Below are positions 18,896-27,103 of a stretch of DNA of 64,000 bases, one piece after another. The stretch spans positions 113,593-177,592 of the forward strand of contig NZ_QKZK01000006.1 of the NCBI RefSeq assembly GCF_003254275.1. The letters are read 5' to 3'. This stretch comes from Breznakibacter xylanolyticus (lineage in GTDB: Bacteria > Bacteroidota > Bacteroidia > Bacteroidales > Marinilabiliaceae). The notes under the pieces were generated by a model that was given only the letters and a program-made list of their open reading frames with translations, was not told the DNA's origin and ran no database searches. The position numbers were made by a program, and so were the translations under genes. Position 1 is the stretch's first letter; the number at the start of each line of letters is the position of its first letter.

Positions 18896-21340
18896 TCATT
18901 TGATCACCACATCCCGTTTGGTTTTACCATCGTGCAACACCACCACGGTCACCACACCATTGTTGGCGTCATATTTCCATTGATTCACGGCATCAGCATT
19001 GGGTGTTTGCGCCAGTTCGGTCGATTGTCCGTTGACATTCAACATCACCCCCGCGGGTTGCTTGTCGCAACGCACACGGAGCATCACGTTGCGGGGCTCC
19101 ACGGCAAAAGTGCCTTCGGTGGCCGACAGGGACACTTGGCAACCGCTGTCGCCAGGATTACAGGTAATGCGAGTAATGGCATACACGCCATCCTGATATT
19201 TGGTGGAAACACCATCATCTTCATAAAGATCAAACGACGAGAGTTGCGTTGCCGGATAAACATCGACCGTGAGAGGATCCACACGCTTCTCGGCCATGTA
19301 CTGCATGTCGGGCTGATAAGGAATAATGGCTCCGGCCTTTACGTACATGGGCAATTTCTCAATGGGTGTGGTAATTTGGATGTGCTGACGACCTTGCAGC
19401 TTTTCGCCGGTCCAGTAGTCCACCCATTCCCCTTCGGGAAGATACACCACACGGGTCTTGGCCGCCTTCACGGTTACGGGACATACCATCAGGTTGTCGC
19501 CAAACAGATATTGGTCGTCGATGTTGTAGGTATTCACATCATTGGGATACATCATCACCAAAGCCCGCATAATGGGCACACCGGTAGCATAAGCCTGATA
19601 ATACGATGAGTAGATGTAGGGCACCAGGCTATAGCGCAGCTTGTCGTATTGCGTGAATATTTTCTGCGCCTCGGCACCATACGCCCAGGGTTCCTTGTAA
19701 CTCGGGTGCTCCATGCCAAAGAGCATGGCCACGGGACTCAACATTCCAAACTGGCACCAACGAATGTACAGCTCAGGATCGGCCACATGTTCGAACCCGC
19801 CCATACAATGACTCCAGGCACCAATGCCCGACAGACCGATGTTGATGCCGGCACGCACCACGGGTGCAAAATATTGCCACTCCGAGGGCCAGTCTCCGGC
19901 AAAAATGAAGGGATAGCGCTGAATGCCTGCAAACCCCTCGCGGGTGTGGTTCATGCCGCGGGTGCCGTTATGTTCGGCAAACTGGCTATAAGTGGTTTTG
20001 GCATAAGCCACGGGAAACACGTTGTGCAGGGCACGGATTTCGGGCCCCTGAGGTCCGGTTTTGTCAACCAGCTCATTGCCCTGATGTCCAAAAGCACTGC
20101 CCTCGTCGGTCTTCACAAACTTGCAGCCCATATCGGCCAACGGTTTCATGCAGTTTTCCCACCACCAGTCGGAGGCACTCTTCTCGAAATAATTGGGGAA
20201 ATCGCCCGCGTAGTCGCCTTCGGGGTAGGTGATACCGGCTTCCTGACCCAGGGTAAGAAGGTTTTTCACCTCCCCATTATCGATGCGGGGACGAATGTGC
20301 AGCCCCACCATGGCGTAGTTGAGGGCATACAACTGGTCGAACATGGCCTTAGGATTGGTAAATCCCGGGGTGCGCCACTCAAAGGAAGTGCCCCCCTTAC
20401 CGTTCACTTTCCCAAAGATGCGCCACGTACTGTCGAGGTGAAGAATATCGGCGGGAATGCCCAGCTCGCGAAAGCGTTTGGCCAGCTTCACCACATAGTT
20501 TTGCGACGTCAGATGTTCATATCCCCAGGTGCCACCACTGTAGGTTCCCACGTGCAAGCCCATGGCAGCACGGGGCATCAGGGGCGAACGTCCCGACAAG
20601 GCGGTGTACTCGCCAATCATCGACGTAAAGGCAGGACCAAAAATAAAATAGTAATCCAATTCACCCGACGCAGCCGAGAAAGTATAGCGCGAAGCATCGG
20701 CCTTGCCCATGTCCCAGACAGAAGGATAAGCATTGTGAAAGAAGATGGCATAGCCACGAGTACTCATAAAGAAAGGTACCGGGGCATAATTGGCCTTCAG
20801 GGTGTTGTAGGCACCCACTTCATGAGGCAGCCCAATGCCGCGTCCCACGTTGAGTTCGATGCGTTTGCCCAACTGATCGACAAAATCCATGCGTTCCCCA
20901 AAGCCGAAAAAGTGCTCGCCCGGCTGCAATTGTTTGGTGACACGGGGCGTCTCGCCATCGTAACCACAAGGCTGTGCATCGGTATTGATGAGTTGATGAT
21001 TCTTGTCGTACACGGCTATCCCAAAAGGCTGGGTATTGACCTCCACCAATAATTCGGAGGTTTTAATGGTAAGCAAACCGCCCTCCTGCGACAAGGTGTA
21101 ATCGACCGCATCCCATTGATAGCGGTTCACCATCCAAGGTTCATTGTCGGCAAAAGGCTGCCCCGGGGCGGCCATGCGCACCCGAAACATGGTGGGCGAG
21201 CACAGTTCTATTTGATAACGGGCACTGTCAAGGTCAAAGGCCAGCACATTGCCATCCTGACGGACATCGATTCGGTTGCCACACGAGGCCATCAAAAGGA
21301 CCATCCATGCCAGACCGACGAAACGGGTGATTGATTTCAT
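18896..21340 (-). CDS. GH31 family glycosidase lipoprotein
   Basis: The protein has 814 residues with a lipoprotein signal (MVLLMASCGN, lipid-bearing Cys20). An N-terminal beta domain with FFGFGERMDFVDQ precedes the TIM barrel. Key blocks are PADILHLDSTW, MGCKFVKTDEGSAF (nucleophile Asp) and YPFIFAGDWPSEWQYF (acid/base Asp), followed by GAWSHCMGGF and the C-terminal domains. GH31 contains alpha-glucosidases, alpha-xylosidases, alpha-galactosidases and others. The KTDEGSAF nucleophile block differs from classic alpha-glucosidase WIDMNE, so specificity cannot be read off. In a pectin locus an alpha-galactosidase or alpha-xylosidase role is possible. It is in tight series with GH106 and the following glycosidase. 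Confidence 0.88.
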   Translation of the reverse strand: MKSITRFVGLAWMVLLMASCGNRIDVRQDGNVLAFDLDSARYQIELCSPTMFRVRMAAPGQPFADNEPWMVNRYQWDAVDYTLSQEGGLLTIKTSELLVEVNTQPFGIAVYDKNHQLINTDAQPCGYDGETPRVTKQLQPGEHFFGFGERMDFVDQLGKRIELNVGRGIGLPHEVGAYNTLKANYAPVPFFMSTRGYAIFFHNAYPSVWDMGKADASRYTFSAASGELDYYFIFGPAFTSMIGEYTALSGRSPLMPRAAMGLHVGTYSGGTWGYEHLTSQNYVVKLAKRFRELGIPADILHLDSTWRIFGKVNGKGGTSFEWRTPGFTNPKAMFDQLYALNYAMVGLHIRPRIDNGEVKNLLTLGQEAGITYPEGDYAGDFPNYFEKSASDWWWENCMKPLADMGCKFVKTDEGSAFGHQGNELVDKTGPQGPEIRALHNVFPVAYAKTTYSQFAEHNGTRGMNHTREGFAGIQRYPFIFAGDWPSEWQYFAPVVRAGINIGLSGIGAWSHCMGGFEHVADPELYIRWCQFGMLSPVAMLFGMEHPSYKEPWAYGAEAQKIFTQYDKLRYSLVPYIYSSYYQAYATGVPIMRALVMMYPNDVNTYNIDDQYLFGDNLMVCPVTVKAAKTRVVYLPEGEWVDYWTGEKLQGRQHIQITTPIEKLPMYVKAGAIIPYQPDMQYMAEKRVDPLTVDVYPATQLSSFDLYEDDGVSTKYQDGVYAITRITCNPGDSGCQVSLSATEGTFAVEPRNVMLRVRCDKQPAGVMLNVNGQSTELAQTPNADAVNQWKYDANNGVVTVVVLHDGKTKRDVVIK

Positions 21341-21368
21341 ATTGTTGATTTATTGTTTATTATTGGCA

Positions 21369-21390
21369 GAGACGCGATGAATCGCGTCTC
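21369..21390 (-). repeat. intercistronic palindrome GAGACGCGAT
   Basis: GAGACGCGAT, two spacer bases, then ATCGCGTCTC form a perfect 10-bp stem. It lies 21 nt after the stop of the gene ending at 21412. It is related to the palindrome at 30041-30060 and more distantly to those at 15988 and 18857. Confidence 0.65.
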
Positions 21391-21411
21391 AACGAATGCA
21401 ACGAAATGGCA

Positions 21412-23562
21412 TCATGGCATAACATTCAACCCCTCCCACCGCACGGTCCACGTGCCGTCGTTAGGGAAACCGGGGTTCACGGAGGTGCACCCGTCGTACC
21501 CGGCACACATCATGGCCATGGTGGTGAGGATGCCGCCGTTGCCGGGCAGGTAAATGCGCAAACGTGTGTCCTGATAGTTATGCCCGTTGGGCAGATAGGT
21601 GTTTTTTTGCACCTCCATCAACAGCGCATGAATGGCATCAGCAGGCTTGCCAAGTCGGGTGGCACACATGGCCGTCATGGGATAATCCCACCCCCAGGTG
21701 TGCGCCCAATCCCAATCGTTCATGAGATGATCGAAGGTTCGCGCCATCATGGCCGTGTCGAGCGAAGCCGAGCCGGGCATCATGCCAAAGGCACCCAACA
21801 CCATGGGATGGTCGCGGCGCCAGGCGGGGTTGGTATAGGTATCGGGCGAGCTTTCAGCCACTAAGTATTTATCACCATCCGAAGCCAAAGGCGCCAGACC
21901 GTCGCGCACCTTCACCCACTTATCAGTAACCGGAAGCCCCATGCGTTGTTGCCAACCGATGGCCACATTGAGCGCATAAGCCCAATAGGCCAGTTCAAAG
22001 GGTGGATTGAGGGTGGTTTCGGGCTTGAAACACTCCTGTGCGGGAATAATGTTAGGCCCCAGCACAAACTGAGCACGCGTCTCGTCCCAGCGGGCAAACG
22101 AGGCCATAAAGTCGGCCGTGGCAAACACTAGGTCGGCATAGCGGGCCAGGGTGGCCGAGTCGCTTCGCTGGCGATAAATGAGTTCGGCAAAATAAATGAT
22201 GTGCGGCTGTTGCCAAATGAGCATCTCGCCAATAGACGATGGGGAATCGCCCCCCGACGGATCGGTCATCTTGCCCCAACGCACACCTTCAAAGCCCTGA
22301 CGTGCAGCCTTTGCTTTGGCCACATCAAAAACTGACCGGTACCACCCCAGTCGTTTCTCGAGCAACTCGGGGCGTCCCCACAGCACAAAATGGGCTCCAT
22401 GCCACCAGTCCATCTCAAGGTGGAACTTCCCAAACCAACTATTGAACGTCAGCCCGGTTTCCTGAGGAGGATAGATGCCGGCACACTGCACACGGGTGAG
22501 ATATTGCGACAATACCACGCGTCGCTCCAATTCGGCGGCACGCGGGTCGGAGGAACCACTGAAATCGACCGCCCCACCGCTCATCCAAAACTGCTCCCAG
22601 GCCACTTTAGATGCAGCGAGGGTGGCCTCGTGCAGAGGCAACGCATCAGCGGCCGACTCAGGCGCATAGCGCACCGACAATTCGAGCACCTCGCCCGAAG
22701 CAGACTGAACATTGATTTGGTGATGGTCGGTCTGCACAAACCGCACGGGCGTAAGCGACTGCACATCCACATCGTATCGGGTCGAGTCGAGTGAACGGGC
22801 AATGCGCCCGTGAGTGGGCGACACCACCGTCAACGCCGAGCGGTGACGCTCGGGTACAAGGGTGTCGAAGGCCATGTCGGTGTGCTTGCCGGTGGGATAG
22901 CCAAAGGAGAGCTTCACGGAGAGCAGCCCGGATTCGATCAAGGGCGAAGCAATGCGCACCGACACCACATCGGCATCGGGATGGCAAACGGTGGTCACCG
23001 ACACAGGGGAGCCATCTACGCGAAAGCGGCTTTGAATGATGCCCGTCCATAAGTCGAGCGACTGCTGCACGTCGGTGATGTCGGCCATCGACACCACACG
23101 GCCATCGGCATGACGCATGTCGAGCCCCAATAACCCCAGGTGCAAACGATGGGGGTTCACACGAAAGTAATCGCCCGCCAAGGCCTTGCGATCGTTGCCT
23201 TTGTGCTGAATAGAGATGGGCACCTCGCGACCTTCGTAGACATAGGTTTTATACGCCTCGTGGCGCTGGTAGTTTTGGGTGTTTGGATAGCTGTGCCATC
23301 CCCAGTCGCTTTGCGTTCCCAGCGCAACACCGCGGGCATAAGCATCGGGGAAGGTCTGCAAGCCGGTGGCATCGACCGTAAAGGCAAAGGCTCCGTTACC
23401 CACAGTGAGCGACGAGAGGGTATCGAACGAGGTCACCGAGACCCCATGACGCGCCACCACACTGTGACGGTCGATAGGCCGGGGGGTGTTGCCGCCCGAT
23501 GAACAAGCCAACAACACCCCGCTGAATGCGGCCAGAAACACAACTCTAAACAAATTGAACAT
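21412..23562 (-). CDS. unassigned (alpha/alpha)6 glycosidase-like lipoprotein
   Basis: From this ATG the protein has 716 residues and a lipoprotein signal (MFNLFRVVFLAAFSGVLLAC, Cys20). A longer in-frame start 60 nt upstream would bury the signal and is rejected. The N-terminal half is beta-sandwich-like (LTVGNGAFAFTVDATGLQ). The second half is an alpha-toroid with GLTFNSWFGKFHLEMDWWHG, WGRPELLEKRLGWY, FELAYWAYALNVAIGWQ and WDWAHTWGWDYPMTAMCAT. This resembles the GH65/GH95-type two-domain layout, with an acid residue perhaps in the HLEMDWWH block, but no named family is recognised with confidence. Set between GH2 and GH31 genes it probably removes a side-chain sugar from pectin. It is a good candidate for an uncharacterised family. 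Confidence 0.7.
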   Translation of the reverse strand: MFNLFRVVFLAAFSGVLLACSSGGNTPRPIDRHSVVARHGVSVTSFDTLSSLTVGNGAFAFTVDATGLQTFPDAYARGVALGTQSDWGWHSYPNTQNYQRHEAYKTYVYEGREVPISIQHKGNDRKALAGDYFRVNPHRLHLGLLGLDMRHADGRVVSMADITDVQQSLDLWTGIIQSRFRVDGSPVSVTTVCHPDADVVSVRIASPLIESGLLSVKLSFGYPTGKHTDMAFDTLVPERHRSALTVVSPTHGRIARSLDSTRYDVDVQSLTPVRFVQTDHHQINVQSASGEVLELSVRYAPESAADALPLHEATLAASKVAWEQFWMSGGAVDFSGSSDPRAAELERRVVLSQYLTRVQCAGIYPPQETGLTFNSWFGKFHLEMDWWHGAHFVLWGRPELLEKRLGWYRSVFDVAKAKAARQGFEGVRWGKMTDPSGGDSPSSIGEMLIWQQPHIIYFAELIYRQRSDSATLARYADLVFATADFMASFARWDETRAQFVLGPNIIPAQECFKPETTLNPPFELAYWAYALNVAIGWQQRMGLPVTDKWVKVRDGLAPLASDGDKYLVAESSPDTYTNPAWRRDHPMVLGAFGMMPGSASLDTAMMARTFDHLMNDWDWAHTWGWDYPMTAMCATRLGKPADAIHALLMEVQKNTYLPNGHNYQDTRLRIYLPGNGGILTTMAMMCAGYDGCTSVNPGFPNDGTWTVRWEGLNVMP

Positions 23563-23619
23563 ACACAAACACAGTTTCGTTGTTGAAAGATATCTTTTCG
23601 GCAAAAAGAGATCAAGATA

Positions 23620-23770
23620 CATTGTCGATTATACGAAAGACGATGAGACAGATGGTAAGATGAAGAAAGATATTATAGATTTCATTGTCTCTTCAGTCTC
23701 ATCTATCTGTCTGACATCTAAAAATCTTCATGTTTTTCATCCATCTTAGACTCACACACTAAATGTCATT
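23620..23770. repeat. MITE-like imperfect palindrome, copy B
   Basis: This is a diverged copy in the 226-bp gap between the GH2 gene and the (alpha/alpha)6 gene. The ends CATTGTCGATTATACG and the complement of CACTAAATGTCATT resemble the terminal repeats of copies A, C and D. The interior has GACGATGAGACAGATGG opposite GTCTCATCTATCTGTCTGAC. Confidence 0.6.
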
Positions 23771-23788
23771 ACATTTTAATAATTGAAT

Positions 23789-26593
23789 TCACTTGTCGGC
23801 AGGACGCTCACCAAAGTAGAACCAAAGCGTGCGCTTGACAGTTCCCAGGGGTGCATTTCGCTCGCTGTCGGGGCCCAGTCGCTCGGTTTTGCGCGAGAGA
23901 CCGGTGGCCATTTTGGTGCCAATGGGCGGAATGGCATCGAGGAACGAGAGATTCCCGGCCGGCAACGACGGATGAGGGTTTTTGTCGGTGAGGGCATAAA
24001 AATCGAACAGACGCACATACAGGTCGTCCTGCTCGGCCACCACCAATACCTTTCCCTCGGCCGTGCTCAGTTCCATCCAGGCCACATCGGCAAAATATCC
24101 TTTAAACTCGGGATAGATCCAGGGGGCACTTCCGGTTTGGGTGTTGTTGTAGATGCTTTGCCACACGTCAAGCGTACCTCCGGTGGTGCGGTTTTTCCAT
24201 ACGCGCACGGGTCCTTTGCCCAGCCACTTGGCATACATGGCATTCGACTCAGGATAGGTAAAGCTGATGCCGGCAAAGAGCGCCGAGTCGTTTTGCGAGT
24301 ATTGATAATCGAGTTTCACCCAGCCATTGGGCATCATGGTCCATCGGGCGCTTTGCAAGACCCCGTCGAAAGTGGTCTCCACCACATGGTTATCGCCATC
24401 GGCAAAATGGGTGAGTTTTTTCAACACCGCCTGTCCGCCAGCGGGAATGGGGCCATTGCCAAATTGCAAGTCGTAATCCCAGTCGGTATCAATTTTCTCG
24501 AGCAACCCGGTTGCTTTACTGATGATGAGCGCCATGCCGGCAGCCTTCAGACTCACATATCCGGCCGAATCGCCAAAGGCAACGCCGGGTTTTGCCACCC
24601 GGGTTTGAGAAGGCATCACCATGGCCAGGGTCTCACGGGTTTTCCAGGTCCATTCGGCCACCAGCATGCCCCGGGGGTCATACGATTTCAGGCGGATGGC
24701 GTCATAACTTGGCCAATCGGCAGGCAAATTCAGGTTCAGCTCCCCATGAGCCACAGGCGCCACATCGGGCGAAGCCACCGTGTGCGTTTTCATCACCAGC
24801 GAACCACTCAAACGCGAATCGGGGTGCTGAAAGTTGACCAACTCAACCACAAACCGGCATTGGTTCAGGTTGGTGAAATGATATCGGTTCTCCACAGCCA
24901 CCGTCCCGTTGAAGGGAGCCGGAAGTTTGGACATGTTGATTTTTACAGGGGTAAAGATTTCGCGAATGGCATAAAAGCTCCCCTCCTTTTGACGGTGAGG
25001 GCCCACCACGCCGTCGTTGGCATTTACGCCATTGACGTCGATGTGGTTGTGCATATCGGTGCGCACCACCGCCTCATCAGCAAACACCCACAGGAAGCCA
25101 CCGCCGCTCATGGGCGACTGCCACATCAATTCCCAAAAATCGCGCAGACCGGCACCCCCGCCCCCATCGTCCTGACAATGGAGAAACTCGGTGGGCATAT
25201 AAACATTATCGCCTTTCTCGAGGATGGCGCGCGTACTGTAATAATCTTCGTAGTGATTGCAGTCGATGCCGTTGAGCTCGTTGCCCGGACGGTGGTGGGC
25301 ACGAATGAGCACGCGGCTCGAATGATCCCACAATTGGTAGTCGGGTTCGAGCTCACGGTTGTGGCCACCCTCGTTGCCATTGCTCCAAAAGATGATGGAA
25401 GGATGATTTACGTCGTGGGCAATCATCTCCTTCACCAGCTTGCGCCCCACGGGGGTATCGTAAGCATCCTGCCAACCGGCCAGTTCATCAATGACATAAA
25501 GCCCCAGTGAGTCACAAATGTTGAGGAAATCCTTGCCGGGAGGGTAGTGCGAGCAGCGAACGGCATTCATGTTCATCTCCTTGATGAGCTTCACATCCAT
25601 CAGATCGACATCGGCATTGACAGTCCGCCCGGTTTCGGGCCAAAAGACGTGGCGGTTGATGCCCTTCATCTTCACCTTGGTGCCGTTGACATAAATGCCA
25701 TCGCGAGGCCGCACCTCAATGGTGCGAAAACCGATAGTTTCGTTGAGCGAATGGAGCGTTTTGCCCCTGGCCAGCAGCGACACTTCGGCGCGGTAAAGGT
25801 TGGGCGTTTCGGCACTCCACAAACGGGGGTTCTTCACCATCCCTTTTACATCCACCACCTGAGCCCCGGCAGGTACCGAGGCCATGCTTTCGCCCACCAG
25901 TTGCCCCTGATGATCGCGAATGCGAACCACCACCTGACGTTCTGCGGCCACGTTGCCGGGATACACCCGGGCATGAAAGGATCCGTCGGCTTCGGCAGCA
26001 ATGGCCATGCGCTGAATAAATTCCTGTGGCAACACCTCGAGATAAACAGGGCGATGAATGCCCCCGAAAATCCAATAATCGGCATATCGCTCGGCACGGT
26101 TCACCGAATGGTTGTCCGACATTTTGCTCACAGCCACCTCCAGGGTGTTGATCCCTGTTTTGATTTTGTCGGTGATATCGTACCTGAACTGATAAAAGGC
26201 ACCCTGATGGGTATCGCCGGCCATAACGCCATTGATGGTCACCCGGGCATCGGTCATCACCCCGTCGAAGACGATTTGCACCCTTTTGTTGCCCCACGAT
26301 TTGGGAACCTCAAAAGAGGTTTTGTAGATGCCGGTTTCGTCGGCAAAACGAAAGTTATCCCCATTGGTAAAATAGGCACGACCAAAGTCATAACAACCAA
26401 ACCCCTGCTGCTCCCAGCACGAAGGCACCACTATTTTATGCCACTGACCGCTGTTACGTCCGGCCGAACAAAAAAAGTCCCATTCCACGGTGCTGCGGTT
26501 GTCGCGGCCACTCAGGTACACCACCTCAGTGGTGCTTTGCGCCTGAAGCGCCATCGACAGCAATATGGAGAGAGAGGCGATGATGTGTTTCAT
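23789..26593 (-). CDS. GH2 beta-glycosidase (beta-galactosidase-like)
   Basis: The protein has 934 residues with a signal peptide (1-19). Order of domains: jelly-roll sugar-binding domain (about 25-185; GIYKTSFEVPKSW, DARVTING), Ig-like domain (about 190-300), TIM barrel (about 300-590), C-terminal beta domains. FWSNGNEGG carries the acid/base Glu408, and VYMPTEFLH the nucleophile Glu469. KGINRHVFWPETGRT and CSHYPPGKDFLNICDSLGLY are standard GH2 blocks. The activity is probably beta-galactosidase, beta-glucuronidase or alpha-L-arabinopyranosidase on RG-I or arabinogalactan side chains. It starts after a 14-nt-period leader repeat ending 10 nt before the ATG. Confidence 0.9.
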   Translation of the reverse strand: MKHIIASLSILLSMALQAQSTTEVVYLSGRDNRSTVEWDFFCSAGRNSGQWHKIVVPSCWEQQGFGCYDFGRAYFTNGDNFRFADETGIYKTSFEVPKSWGNKRVQIVFDGVMTDARVTINGVMAGDTHQGAFYQFRYDITDKIKTGINTLEVAVSKMSDNHSVNRAERYADYWIFGGIHRPVYLEVLPQEFIQRMAIAAEADGSFHARVYPGNVAAERQVVVRIRDHQGQLVGESMASVPAGAQVVDVKGMVKNPRLWSAETPNLYRAEVSLLARGKTLHSLNETIGFRTIEVRPRDGIYVNGTKVKMKGINRHVFWPETGRTVNADVDLMDVKLIKEMNMNAVRCSHYPPGKDFLNICDSLGLYVIDELAGWQDAYDTPVGRKLVKEMIAHDVNHPSIIFWSNGNEGGHNRELEPDYQLWDHSSRVLIRAHHRPGNELNGIDCNHYEDYYSTRAILEKGDNVYMPTEFLHCQDDGGGGAGLRDFWELMWQSPMSGGGFLWVFADEAVVRTDMHNHIDVNGVNANDGVVGPHRQKEGSFYAIREIFTPVKINMSKLPAPFNGTVAVENRYHFTNLNQCRFVVELVNFQHPDSRLSGSLVMKTHTVASPDVAPVAHGELNLNLPADWPSYDAIRLKSYDPRGMLVAEWTWKTRETLAMVMPSQTRVAKPGVAFGDSAGYVSLKAAGMALIISKATGLLEKIDTDWDYDLQFGNGPIPAGGQAVLKKLTHFADGDNHVVETTFDGVLQSARWTMMPNGWVKLDYQYSQNDSALFAGISFTYPESNAMYAKWLGKGPVRVWKNRTTGGTLDVWQSIYNNTQTGSAPWIYPEFKGYFADVAWMELSTAEGKVLVVAEQDDLYVRLFDFYALTDKNPHPSLPAGNLSFLDAIPPIGTKMATGLSRKTERLGPDSERNAPLGTVKRTLWFYFGERPADK

Positions 26594-26601
26594 TTGTTTT
26601 A

Positions 26602-26636
26602 AAAAGTATTAAGATGTAAATATCAAGACACAAGAA
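26602..26636 (-). repeat. 14-nt-period leader repeat before GH2
   Basis: The coding strand reads CTTGATATTTACAT then CTTAATACTT, followed by 10 nt (TTTAAAACAA) to the ATG at 26593. It belongs to the same family as the repeats before the genes starting at 837, 3985 and 63042. Confidence 0.6.
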
Positions 26637-26696
26637 TTTACAGGGCTGATATATTGATGATCCGTTTTAATCAAGAAAATTATAACGAAATGCCAG

Positions 26697-26864
26697 TCAA
26701 TGTCTTTAAGCAAGTGCGATACACAGAAGAGAAAAGAAGATGATTAGACTAAAGACAGATAGATTAGACTGAAGAGACGATGAGAACGGAACTATACATC
26801 TGTTTTCATCTCATCATCTGTCTCTTTGTCTGACATCTTTATCTCATCGCTAAACGACATTGAT
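26697..26864. repeat. MITE-like imperfect palindrome, copy C
   Basis: The ends are TCAATGTCTTTAAGCAAG and the complement of CGCTAAACGACATTGA. The arms inside (GACAGATAGATTAGACTGAA opposite CATCTCATCATCTGTCTC) pair imperfectly over about 45 nt. This copy is nearly full length and close to copy A. No ORF is inside. Confidence 0.72.
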
Positions 26865-26898
26865 TCCCCGGGTCACATTGCGTCTGTCACAACAGTAG

Positions 26899-26963
26899 CA
26901 TTGTGCCACCCACTAAAGCAGCATTGAAACCATCGCAACAATCGCGTTGAGTGGGTCACAATG
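26899..26963. repeat. inverted repeat CATTGTG(c)CACCCACT / AGTGGGTCACAATG
   Basis: The left arm (26899-26914) pairs with the right arm (26950-26963) over about 14 bp with one bulge. It lies between MITE copy C and the GC-rich array. Function is unknown; it may be the end of another small element or part of a structured 3' untranslated region. Confidence 0.5.
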
Positions 26964-26965
26964 GT

Positions 26966-27072
26966 GGAGCATGCGCCCCTGCCCCGGGGGATAGGGCTCC
27001 CCCCATTAAGGGGAGTATGCTCCCCAGGTCTGGAGGAAGATGCTCCCCTCATGTGGGGGCGCATGCTCCCCC
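26966..27072 (-). repeat. five-unit GC-rich array of short palindromes
   Basis: Five imperfect units of about 21 bp follow one another, each near GGGGAGnATGCTCCCC. The clearest are GGGGAGTATGCTCCCC and GGGGGCGCATGCTCCCCC. Each unit is itself nearly self-complementary. The array begins about 30 nt after the stop of the GH2 gene ending at 27104 and fills the rest of the gap. It has no long T-run. Short ORFs crossing it on both strands look like by-products of the GC-rich repeat. Confidence 0.65.
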
Positions 27073-27103
27073 AGTTGGTGCACTGCCACGATCCGAGGCT
27101 CCC

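Noticed and set aside
23783..25510. 575-codon plus-strand frame
   Set aside because: It is antisense to a complete GH2 with intact acid/base and nucleophile motifs and has no recognisable protein features.
26873..27064. 63-codon minus-strand frame over the GC-rich array
   Set aside because: Its sequence is simply a translation of the palindromic array and has no start context or homologue in sight.
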